A DNA stretch of 64,000 nt from Chthonomonadales bacterium (GTDB taxonomy: Bacteria; Armatimonadota; Chthonomonadetes; Chthonomonadales; CAJBBX01). Made by a program: the position numbers and the translations under genes. This document shows, in pieces, positions 26,888-35,113 of this stretch (positions are counted from its first letter, which is position 1; every line of letters begins with the position of its first letter). The stretch spans positions 22,398-86,397 of the forward strand of contig DAIDHP010000013.1 in assembly GCA_027459625.1 (NCBI GenBank), given 5' to 3'. The notes under the pieces were generated by a model. The model saw only the letters and a program-made list of their open reading frames with translations, made no database searches and was not told where the DNA came from.

Positions 26888-28420
26888 ATGAAATTCTGCC
26901 CCCATTGCAGCCTTATTCTGGAGCAGGCTGAAATCAACGGGAAGCCCATGTGGGTATGCCATAGCTGTGGCGGCATATGGGCGTCATCCCTTGGGGATGC
27001 CTCTCGATCAGGGATATCGGATGACGATTTGTATTCCTTGAATGTCCGCAACATGACATCGCCATCCTTGTCCGTATATGAGGGGCTGACGGCGAATTGC
27101 CCGGATTGTCGAATGGCGCCCCTTCAACTACAACCGGACGACACTCATGAGAAATACAAATTACTCATATGTTCCAAATGCGGGGGGATGTGGTTCGACC
27201 CCATCCCCCAAGCTGATATAACCTCCCCCGCATTGCCTACATACACCACAACCACGGTAATCGAAACACAGGGAGCCGAAGCGTCGCCTGAACCTCCAGA
27301 GATCGTTACAACTCCGCAAACGGGAGCTGTCGAGGGACCTCAGACCGCTCCCATGGACTCGGCTCTCTCTCTTTTAAAGCAAGGAAACATCCGATTCTCA
27401 TCCGGTCAACTCATTCACCCCGATCAGGATGAAATACGCCGAAACGCTATCGCATCACAACCTTCCCCCATTGCGATTGTAATCTGTTGCTCCGATGCGA
27501 GAGTGCCTCCTGAAATCGTGCTGGATCAAGGTTTGGGTTCGTTATTCGTCATTCGAACTGCAGGGCTGGTGCTGGACCAAGCCGAACTTGCCACCATCAC
27601 CTACGCGGTCACCCAATGGCGTCCCCCGTTGGTGCTTGCATTGGGTCATAGCCAATGCGCCGCAGTGACTGAAGCCCTTGATAGCCATCGGTTTAGCTCA
27701 TCCTTGCAACCGTTGCTGAAGGTCTTGCAACCCCGATTTAACTCCCTCCCGAGCGACAATCCGGACAAGGTGGGTGCGGCGGTAAGGGTGAATACGCAAT
27801 ATGTCATGAACCAAATGCATGCGATTTCCAAGGATTGGAAGCAAAATCCTGAGGATACACTTCCATTAATCGCAGGAGGAATTTACGACATCAACACAGG
27901 TTTGGTTGAGTGGCTTGAGTACGCTCCGCCGCCTCAGCCATCCATCCCTGAAAAACCAGAAAACACGGGAGCACCTAATACGTCTATGGTGCATGTGCTG
28001 AACAAGCCATCGTTTGCTGAACCTCCTCCCATACCGCCCACAGCCCCGCAAGTGAAGACGAACATACAGGAGACCACTCAAACAACCCGTGTCTCCTCGC
28101 CGCCTAATATCTCGCTCTGGTGCCCCAGATGCCTTACAGGGTATCCCGACACCGTCCAGTTCTGCACAAGATGCGGTGTGGCTCTTGTTGGCCCAAATGC
28201 GCGTATCAAATGCGCCAGCTGCGGCAAGGTGAACACGATCAATGCGGAGCGGTGCTGGAATTGTCAGATTCTCCTTCATCCAACTCGAAACTCCTCACCA
28301 TCTCGCAGGCAAATACCTGTTTCAGACACAGATAAAGCCGCAGGTTGCACCACAGGGGTTTTCCTCGCAATGTTAACAATGGTCGTAGTACTGGCGATGA
28401 CGTTATTGAGTTTCCATTAA
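26888..28420 (+). CDS. Zinc ribbon - beta-carbonic anhydrase - zinc ribbon - membrane fusion protein
   Basis: A 510-residue multi-domain protein. Residues about 3-35 and 77-105 are two TFIIB-like zinc ribbons (CPHC...CHSCGGIW and CPDC...CSKCGGMWF). Residues about 155-340 are a beta-class carbonic anhydrase with the zinc/active-site motifs CCSDARVPPE and GHSQCAAV (Cys, Asp/Arg and His-x-x-Cys all present). A Pro/Thr-rich linker leads to a double zinc ribbon near 410-460 (CPRC...CTRCG, CASCG...CWNCQ). One transmembrane helix ends the protein (GVFLAMLTMVVVLAMTLL). The carbonic anhydrase interconverts CO2 and bicarbonate; the ribbons suggest protein or nucleic acid contacts. It starts 6 nt after rhaA with SD GAGGTGATGAAG. 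Confidence 0.88.
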   Translation: MKFCPHCSLILEQAEINGKPMWVCHSCGGIWASSLGDASRSGISDDDLYSLNVRNMTSPSLSVYEGLTANCPDCRMAPLQLQPDDTHEKYKLLICSKCGGMWFDPIPQADITSPALPTYTTTTVIETQGAEASPEPPEIVTTPQTGAVEGPQTAPMDSALSLLKQGNIRFSSGQLIHPDQDEIRRNAIASQPSPIAIVICCSDARVPPEIVLDQGLGSLFVIRTAGLVLDQAELATITYAVTQWRPPLVLALGHSQCAAVTEALDSHRFSSSLQPLLKVLQPRFNSLPSDNPDKVGAAVRVNTQYVMNQMHAISKDWKQNPEDTLPLIAGGIYDINTGLVEWLEYAPPPQPSIPEKPENTGAPNTSMVHVLNKPSFAEPPPIPPTAPQVKTNIQETTQTTRVSSPPNISLWCPRCLTGYPDTVQFCTRCGVALVGPNARIKCASCGKVNTINAERCWNCQILLHPTRNSSPSRRQIPVSDTDKAAGCTTGVFLAMLTMVVVLAMTLLSFH

Positions 28421-28460
28421 ATGGAAAGGATCTTTTTTAATCCGTTACCATCAAAATCAA

Positions 28461-29102
28461 ATGATTAACTGGGAACACTTCACAAGTAGCGACTTCTACA
28501 TATTTGAAATTGAGGGTTTTGAATCACGAATGAAGCGAATTCGCAAAGATATCAGCCCGAAGCTGAAGGTTTTAGGAGATATACTTGCACCGGAACTGTG
28601 CGCAATGGCGAGCACAACTCTCTATCCACGCATCGCACTCCACATGCGCCGACGAGTGAATCCGCCGGAAGAGACATGGGTGGCATTCTCGCCTGAGCCT
28701 AAGTCGTATAAGCCATATGTCCACTTGCGCCTCACCATTAACGCCAATGGCATACGATATCTCTGTTTTCTTGAAGCCGAATCGAAGGATAAAATAGCTT
28801 TTTCGCACGCTATTCGCTCCCATGCAAGCTTTTTGCTGAACTACTTCATATCGAACCCGGAAATCATCTGTTTCGACATTCCGTCAGCGGAAGGTACCCC
28901 GATTCATGGGAAGGATTTGAATACGGAACAGCTTTTGGCTTTTGCGGAGAGATTGAGTCAGGTGAAAAATCAACACGCAGTGTTTGGACTATTGCTGCCA
29001 AGATACTCCATGGATGCGACACAGACGGAGCGTTTCCTTGATATCTCGACGAAAAGCCTGGCGAAAACCCTTCCCTTGTTTCATCTGCTAGACATGGATT
29101 AG
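28461..29102 (+). CDS. DUF1054 (YktB-like) protein
   Basis: A 213-residue cytosolic protein with the DUF1054 layout seen in Bacillus YktB: FTSSDFYIFEIEGFESRM at the N-terminus, then HMRRRVNPPEETWVAFS. Function of the family is not established. SD is weak. Its last 4 bases overlap the convergent LptD-like gene. Confidence 0.85.
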   Translation: MINWEHFTSSDFYIFEIEGFESRMKRIRKDISPKLKVLGDILAPELCAMASTTLYPRIALHMRRRVNPPEETWVAFSPEPKSYKPYVHLRLTINANGIRYLCFLEAESKDKIAFSHAIRSHASFLLNYFISNPEIICFDIPSAEGTPIHGKDLNTEQLLAFAERLSQVKNQHAVFGLLLPRYSMDATQTERFLDISTKSLAKTLPLFHLLDMD

Positions 29103-31087
29103 AACCGCGCCGCCTGAAGGCTGAAGAACATTCTATGATTGAAAGTGGAATAGGTCACCAACAGATCTCGTCCTAGAATCGTTCTCGCAACACCAATGTC
29201 ATAGTCACGATATTGGGAACCGGAAAACGTTTCAAGCGTGGATGTAAGCATAAGACTCCAACGCGGAGCCAACTGATAGTTAAAATCCGCCGTCGTACTT
29301 GAACTCGTGGCATCCAATAAGAGGGTGTTATACAGATAGAAGTTCCATTTACTCCCCATGGAAGCCATGAGGTTCAAGCTCAAACGATGGCTTCCCCCGC
29401 CAAGTTGATAGGTTTGCCGGGAGTAATCGTAAGTTAACTGCATATTCGCAAACTGAGTTATCTGTTGGTTTAGCCCCACTGTTCCCAATATGGAAAGTCC
29501 GCCCGTTCCGTAACTCCCTTGCACCCACGAATTCCCGACCGATATTGAGTTATTCAAAGTGGTGGATTTACCGAGGTGAAACTGGGAACTGTTAAACTGC
29601 AGGTGAACGTCCTCCGATGTGCCGTTGCTGACGAACCCAAACGAATTGGAATGGGTGTTAGTGGTTGTGGTACCGAGAGACATGGAATATCCCGAAGAGC
29701 CCACCTTAATGGGATTCGTTTGCAGGTAGACCTGTCCGTCGAAGGAGTTGGTGGGGATTCCCGAGATGCTTTGGTTCTCAGAAATGCTCAGACCCGAGTA
29801 CAAAGACCCAAGTTGGTGGCTAAGGTTCATCGAGCCGAGAATGGATCGATGTTGCGGCAAACTGAGAAAGAATGAGCCTCGGGTGTTCGAATCGAACTCC
29901 TGACTATGAGACCAATCCGCACCCCAATCCGTTCTGGTAATGCCTGTCAATCCAAATTGACCGGAATATCTTTGATCGACTCCAGGTGAATTGTACGATT
30001 GGGTCACGTCCATGGACCATCCTGGTTCCGTTGCGTACAAACTGTCCCCGGCGGCTTCTGCATGGGTGATTCGGAACACTCCCATGGTATCGGGCGTTAG
30101 GTCGTAATACACAGGAATGTTCATGCTCACCCCTTGACTGCCGACACTGACAAACTGATCCGTGAAAAGTTGGTTGGAGTATAATGGCAGGGAGTAATAG
30201 GACATGGATAAAAGAGGCTGACCATCCTGATAAAACTTGGGATGCTTGAACTGGAGCTTTTGCCCTGGAAAATAGACAATCTGGCTGCAGGTTACTAATA
30301 GCTTGGCATTGGATATATCCATCAACTGGTAGAATGCCGGAGAGTATGTGACGGGTTTTTTGAGTATCTTTAAATCCAAAGCTCGGATTTCCACAGGTTT
30401 CAGATGACCATCCACCTCTGTAATGGCGTACCCGTCTCCGGACATCAATGGGAATATCAACTTGTCGCATTCCAATCTATCCTTGCCCTTGCGTATGATG
30501 GTTCTTCCTTGCGTCTTGACGGTGTTAGTATTACAATCCAATTGCAGCGTATCCGCAAATATCTCAATGTTTCGATATGATAGCACGGCGTTGGGAAGTG
30601 TCGTATCGTAATGATGCTCTAGTTTTCCGATGGCTTGTACAACACGATCGCTGGCGCTATAGATCAACGCCCCTTTGGATTCTATCGTAACATACATATT
30701 CCCCTGCACGGTATCCGCCGGATTATTCGTGAAAATAATATCCGTTTTCGCCAATCCACCGCCTGGAATGATCGCTTGCACCGTGGCATCGCCCACTTGA
30801 GTGGAGGAAATCCTTACTCTCGCGGCACCTCCTTGAACTCGCACCACGGCGGAGGGGCTGAATGTGCCTAAATTGGTCGTGAAGGTGACTTCCGTTCCAT
30901 CAGGCATGGGAGAACCTGTGCTGTCAATCGGTTCGGCGATGATCTCGGCGTAATCCTTTCCATCATCCAAGACCGCGGAACGAGTGCAGGTTAAGTGAAT
31001 CATGGGAATGCCAAAACCATACGCGGTAAATGACGCAAATAGCAACAACAATGCAAAGAGGATTACTAAAATGAGGCGGATATTCAT
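29099..31087 (-). CDS. Outer-membrane LptD/OstA-like beta-barrel with N-terminal Big_1 domain
   Basis: A 662-residue exported protein. Signal peptide MNIRLILVILFALLLLFAS to about residue 25, then an invasin-type Big_1 Ig domain (about 30-125, YAEIIAEPIDSTGSPMPDGT). A LptA/OstA-like jelly-roll follows (about 145-270: ADTLQLDCNTNTVKTQGRT, KDRLECDKLIF), and a long Tyr/Ser/Leu-rich beta-barrel ending in Phe (MFFSLQAARF), the C-terminal aromatic expected of BAM substrates. LptD inserts lipopolysaccharide into the outer leaflet; this protein may be an LptD variant. A diderm envelope is implied. A Big_1 domain on such a protein is unusual. Confidence 0.75.
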   Translation of the reverse strand: MNIRLILVILFALLLLFASFTAYGFGIPMIHLTCTRSAVLDDGKDYAEIIAEPIDSTGSPMPDGTEVTFTTNLGTFSPSAVVRVQGGAARVRISSTQVGDATVQAIIPGGGLAKTDIIFTNNPADTVQGNMYVTIESKGALIYSASDRVVQAIGKLEHHYDTTLPNAVLSYRNIEIFADTLQLDCNTNTVKTQGRTIIRKGKDRLECDKLIFPLMSGDGYAITEVDGHLKPVEIRALDLKILKKPVTYSPAFYQLMDISNAKLLVTCSQIVYFPGQKLQFKHPKFYQDGQPLLSMSYYSLPLYSNQLFTDQFVSVGSQGVSMNIPVYYDLTPDTMGVFRITHAEAAGDSLYATEPGWSMDVTQSYNSPGVDQRYSGQFGLTGITRTDWGADWSHSQEFDSNTRGSFFLSLPQHRSILGSMNLSHQLGSLYSGLSISENQSISGIPTNSFDGQVYLQTNPIKVGSSGYSMSLGTTTTNTHSNSFGFVSNGTSEDVHLQFNSSQFHLGKSTTLNNSISVGNSWVQGSYGTGGLSILGTVGLNQQITQFANMQLTYDYSRQTYQLGGGSHRLSLNLMASMGSKWNFYLYNTLLLDATSSSTTADFNYQLAPRWSLMLTSTLETFSGSQYRDYDIGVARTILGRDLLVTYSTFNHRMFFSLQAARF

Positions 31088-31364
31088 ATCCTTGAAAATT
31101 ACTTTTTATCCGAGCGGTGAAATTTAAAGATATCCAGCACTTTTTTTAAATTTAACACGGGTTCATCTTTTCATTAGGAGAACGGTTATAAAAGTCACAC
31201 TATCGATCCGCACAAAGATGTGGCATCGATATCCTCTCAGGTAGTTGCGAAATCGGAGAAAAATATGCTTTTGGATCCGTTGAGGCTAGATCAGATAACG
31301 TAAATCGAATTTGGCATCCACCTGTTTCAGGAATGAAATTTACAACTATAGGGCAATGCCATGC

Positions 31365-32024
31365 TTATTTTTTCAGAGTGGATGTGGTGGATTTCTCCTT
31401 TTTAGGAATCGAAAGCAGATCATTCATTAATAGATCCCCCGCTTTTCTGGCTGTTTGAACCGCGATTTGATTCTCTGTCATACTCATTTCGGAGGGGGAA
31501 CTGATCGTCCTCGCAGCTAACTTAAGCACCACTTTCTTAGTTACATCCACTAATCGAGCGCTTACAGTTATCTCCAGCGTATGCTTGTCCGGGTCATAGT
31601 TATATTCATCTACGGATCCAACCATGGCGATGGTGTAATCCAAACCTTTTGTTAGCTTCACTAACTTGATGTTATCATCGGAGAATGGGGGTTTGGATCC
31701 GTCCGAAGTAATCACATTATCCGCTACCATCCTTTTAATGGTTGGGAATGACCAACTATAGCGCATCACGGAATATTCTTTGGTCACTTCCAGTCGGGAT
31801 ATCGCCACATCGTTTAACATATTGGTGACGTTTGTTATATCGTTCGTAATGGAAGGATCCACATCAAAAGGAAAGAACAGTAACCTTGTCCTATGTATCT
31901 CCACCGTCTTCTTGGATACAGCTTTGGCGTTGGCGGGATTAATGCATATCACAACTAATGCCATCGCCAATCCAAGGGCTATGAGTGACAAATAACGTAA
32001 TCGCGGAGATGACGTTTTTTTCAT
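31365..32024 (-). CDS. Secreted TolB/CsgG-like protein
   Basis: A 219-residue exported protein. ATG 32024 has AAGGGA about 7 nt upstream; the in-frame TTG at 32042 is less likely. The signal peptide (LIALGLAMALVVICI) ends at about PANAKA. The mature part resembles the N-terminal domain of CsgG/TolB (HRTRLLFFPFDVDPS, a nucleotide-like beta/alpha unit, and GLDYTIAMVGSVDEYNYD). The plan is shared with the N-terminus of the 40325 protein, suggesting related roles in the envelope. Function unknown. Confidence 0.72.
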   Translation of the reverse strand: MKKTSSPRLRYLSLIALGLAMALVVICINPANAKAVSKKTVEIHRTRLLFFPFDVDPSITNDITNVTNMLNDVAISRLEVTKEYSVMRYSWSFPTIKRMVADNVITSDGSKPPFSDDNIKLVKLTKGLDYTIAMVGSVDEYNYDPDKHTLEITVSARLVDVTKKVVLKLAARTISSPSEMSMTENQIAVQTARKAGDLLMNDLLSIPKKEKSTTSTLKK

Positions 32025-32048
32025 CTTTAATCCCTTCTTCAATTGATT

Positions 32049-32135
32049 AAGGTGATTGCAAAATTCATATAATAGTCTAAAATCGACTCTTTATTCATGC
32101 CGAATAATCGGAATAATGAATTTTGCAATTCCTTA
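32049..32135. repeat. Small inverted-repeat element in the leader of the TolB-like gene
   Basis: Outer arms are a perfect 14-bp inverted repeat ATTGCAAAATTCAT (32055-32068) and its complement (32116-32129), extended imperfectly to about 20 bp. It is the clearest member of a small family of look-alikes in leader regions (see findings). Confidence 0.55.
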
Positions 32136-32159
32136 CAATATAAGTATATATAAGGAATA

Positions 32160-32186
32160 GATCCGTCGAGCGGCACTCGACGGATC
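32160..32186 (-). terminator. Terminator after the 34962 secreted protein gene
   Basis: A perfect 11-bp stem GATCCGTCGAG/CTCGACGGATC with a 5-nt loop, followed on the minus strand by TATTCCTTATAT. Placed just after the stop at 32191. Confidence 0.8.
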
Positions 32187-32190
32187 GGAA

Positions 32191-34962
32191 TTAGCGAATG
32201 ATTAGGTGCGGAATTACGATGCGAGCGGATTGCCCGTCGGGAGTAACTCCGGTAATTTGCACCAAATAGGCGCCGCTTGGAACTGATTTGCCTGAAGCGT
32301 CCTTGTAATCCCAGCCGATTTGAACTGACCGCGATGTCATCGGTTCCGAACCAAGATCGCGAATGGTTTGACCGCTAGCATTCAACACCTTGATTGTGAT
32401 CTGAGCATTCTGCGTCGCTGACAGGGATATCGTTGCGGCAGTGTTCCCTCTGGTGGGTACGATGTTCCAACTAGTGAAACGGAATGCACCGGCTGCCATC
32501 CTCGGCTCGGATAGTATGTTAAGGTCTTTTATACCTGTGGATCCGCTGGATATGGTGACGGATGAGGTTTGATTCATTACCCATCTCTGATTTGAAGAGG
32601 GATCTTCAAGCACAAGTTCGTTGGACCGTGGCAGATTTTGAATATTCGGCCAATTCAATATCACCTGCGTATTCGGTGTTTTCGTTGTGATTTGAATGTT
32701 CCACTGCTTCTGCGTCACGGATGCCGATCGAATATCCTGAGCGTATAGCCCGCTTCTGGATCCCCAGTCCTTGTGCACGATGGATAGCGATACATTACCA
32801 ATGGACGGTGGCTTTGCGATATCGGAAGTATTATAGCCATCCGAGCCATTTGACGATACGCCGATGAAATTCCATGCGTCCGTGCTGTTTTCCGCTTTTG
32901 CAACCAATTGCAGCGTCCAGTTGGTCGACACCATCTTGCTGGATGTAGTCGTCGTGGTCGTGTTTGTCGGTGGGATCAGCAGATTGTCCGTCGGCTTGTT
33001 AAATATAAGAGTGACATTTGGCTGATTAGCCTTTACCCAATATCCGACAAACGGCTCCATTGGTGTGTTGAAATTCTGATCAAAGCGATAATCCTGAGCA
33101 TTCGAATCAAACCAATAGAGAGTGGAATCTATCCAGTTATGCTGCAGGTCTGACGCGGTTTGCACAGGCAATGGAGTGAACGTCGCTCCGGGAGCGTTCG
33201 GATTGTAATATTGGACCTGAACTTCCGCCCATCTTATCGGATATAGGAATGGGTTGCCGATGATATTCCACCCTTGGTTGAGCTTCAACGAGTAAGAGGA
33301 GGTGGTGGACGGGAGAGGTGTCGCTCCCTGTAGATTAACGGTCGTCTGGCTTGGAAGGTTCAGGAAATACCCCTGCCCGGGCTGAAGCAATTGAGCGGAT
33401 TGATAAGCTCCAACATTTTCATTCCATTGCAGGAACCGAGTGATGGAAGGCAGCCCGGTTGCAGTGGCAGGTGTCGGATCCGTAAAATTGTACGGGAATG
33501 ACACCATTTGCAGCGCGCCTTGGAATGTTTGAATCGGCAAGGCGGGAATATCAATGGATTTAGATAGGGATTTCCCCACTCCAAATGTCGCATCCGCGAT
33601 GCTTACCAAGATGGTTTTCGTACCGGATGATGATCCGTCCGCCTGTGCCTGCCATGAGAACACACCCTCGCTATAGGGGGCAATCGTTGTGATGGACTGT
33701 GTTGCGTTCTGCCCCGTGAGTAAGTTTAACCCCGAAGGCAGGTTCAACGACACAGTGACATTATTCAGTGCGGTTGAAGTGGTATTCTGCACATATGTGT
33801 AGATTGTGATGGGGTTAGGCGAAAGTTGTGCGGCTAATGTTGTTTGAGTCGGATCCGGAGTGTATTTTATCGCGTCCGGCGCATCCAGACATACCGCGTA
33901 AGGGTCGTCAAAATTATATACCCCGTGCTGTCTGCCAAACGTTGCAGTTATCGTATTGCTTTGCGTTGGAAGATACAGGGTTGGGTAATAATACAGAGCC
34001 GCCTCGGCGTTTCCGCCGGCTGAGGAAAAGTTGTTGGTCGGATTCGGTGTGAATGACCATAACACGGACGGGGGGGTTCCCTGCCCGTTCGCAAATTTCG
34101 TTGGCGCGGCGAAGCCAACCTCATTTGGAACAGTTGGAATAATGCTGCCGGAAGAGGGCGGAGCTAATGTGGCTCCAACGCTATCGTTCGTGTTAGGATC
34201 CACAACTCGATAATAAGATGGCATCGGAGGAGTTTTCAGGTCCGTTTCCACATTGATCGGAGCCTGATTATCTGTCAACACCGGTCCATCCGGAACGCCA
34301 TTTGGCCCCTGATAATCCTGGCAAAATCGCAAACCGATGGTATGTACCACAGTATCCTGGTTGATAATCGTGAACTTGTAGACCACCATATCATGGACCA
34401 GATACATATCCAAATCCACTTCAATTTGGGGAGTGGTTAGTTTGTTCACGATGATCGGCAATGTTTGCCATTTCGCCACAATATGATTTTCACCTGGAAT
34501 GACAGTCGGAGGCTCAAGCCATTGACCCGTAGCCGCGAAAGTGGATGTTCCGGTGTCTCCGAATATCAAATCCCAGCCCGGAGCCTGAACAGTGGTGGTT
34601 GTTCCAGTACCAGTACCAGTGCCCGTTCCGGTGCCTGTTCCCGTGCCTGTTCCCGTTCCGGCGGTGGTCACCGCCTGCGTCCCTCCGTCAATACGGATAG
34701 TCACATAGCTCTGTTCCGTCGCGCTTACAACCGAATTCATCAGTGTATTGGTCGAGGAACCAACTTCAGCCACAGCAAAACGACCCGCAACATTTGTTGA
34801 GTTTAACTGACCACTAACCCCAACTGACGCGGAAATATAATTGTTTTGTATGGTAACGAAAACTTGCGCGAAGGAAACGGTCGCGCATACAAGCATCACG
34901 ACAAATGCCGCAGTGAATAAACCAATTTTACGGGCAATATCGCCAGCGCAATTGCACGCCAT
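32191..34962 (-). CDS. Large secreted protein with shared C-terminal cassette
   Basis: A 923-residue exported protein. ATG 34962 has GGGAGGA 8 nt upstream; the signal peptide (LFTAAFVVMLVCATVSFAQ) follows. The N-terminal region has no clear family and contains a run of Gly-Thr dipeptides (near residue 110), then a DUF11-like beta domain. From about residue 490 the protein carries the cassette shared with the 38266 and 46217 genes: WNIIGNPFLYP, FVGYWVKANQPN, DWGSRSGLYAQDIRS, and a FlgD-type Ig fold ending LIIR. Probably displayed on or released from the surface. The function of the N-terminal part is unknown. Confidence 0.78.
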   Translation of the reverse strand: MACNCAGDIARKIGLFTAAFVVMLVCATVSFAQVFVTIQNNYISASVGVSGQLNSTNVAGRFAVAEVGSSTNTLMNSVVSATEQSYVTIRIDGGTQAVTTAGTGTGTGTGTGTGTGTGTGTTTTVQAPGWDLIFGDTGTSTFAATGQWLEPPTVIPGENHIVAKWQTLPIIVNKLTTPQIEVDLDMYLVHDMVVYKFTIINQDTVVHTIGLRFCQDYQGPNGVPDGPVLTDNQAPINVETDLKTPPMPSYYRVVDPNTNDSVGATLAPPSSGSIIPTVPNEVGFAAPTKFANGQGTPPSVLWSFTPNPTNNFSSAGGNAEAALYYYPTLYLPTQSNTITATFGRQHGVYNFDDPYAVCLDAPDAIKYTPDPTQTTLAAQLSPNPITIYTYVQNTTSTALNNVTVSLNLPSGLNLLTGQNATQSITTIAPYSEGVFSWQAQADGSSSGTKTILVSIADATFGVGKSLSKSIDIPALPIQTFQGALQMVSFPYNFTDPTPATATGLPSITRFLQWNENVGAYQSAQLLQPGQGYFLNLPSQTTVNLQGATPLPSTTSSYSLKLNQGWNIIGNPFLYPIRWAEVQVQYYNPNAPGATFTPLPVQTASDLQHNWIDSTLYWFDSNAQDYRFDQNFNTPMEPFVGYWVKANQPNVTLIFNKPTDNLLIPPTNTTTTTTSSKMVSTNWTLQLVAKAENSTDAWNFIGVSSNGSDGYNTSDIAKPPSIGNVSLSIVHKDWGSRSGLYAQDIRSASVTQKQWNIQITTKTPNTQVILNWPNIQNLPRSNELVLEDPSSNQRWVMNQTSSVTISSGSTGIKDLNILSEPRMAAGAFRFTSWNIVPTRGNTAATISLSATQNAQITIKVLNASGQTIRDLGSEPMTSRSVQIGWDYKDASGKSVPSGAYLVQITGVTPDGQSARIVIPHLIIR
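34611..34672 (-). repeat. Hexanucleotide tandem repeat encoding (Gly-Thr)n
   Basis: Degenerate 6-bp units (GGNACN on the minus strand) encode a Gly-Thr run within the 34962 gene, a likely length-variable flexible linker. A related tract is at about 38880-38930 in the 40325 gene. Confidence 0.8.
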
Positions 34963-35077
34963 GAATATGGTCCTCCCTGATGTCTCCGTATATGCCCGGA
35001 GTCTTCCCCGTCTAACAGCAAACATGAACAAATCGCTCATTCCTCATACTCTAATTCCGGAATGAATTTGAGTCGGA

Positions 35078-35105
35078 TTGGGAGAGCGCTTTGGCGATCT
35101 CCCAA
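35078..35105 (-). terminator. Terminator-like hairpin after the subtilase gene
   Basis: An 8-bp perfect outer stem TTGGGAGA/TCTCCCAA with a partly paired inner loop (CGC/GCG), just downstream of the 38266 gene stop. No T tract, so strength is uncertain. Confidence 0.6.
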
Positions 35106-35113
35106 CCTACCAA

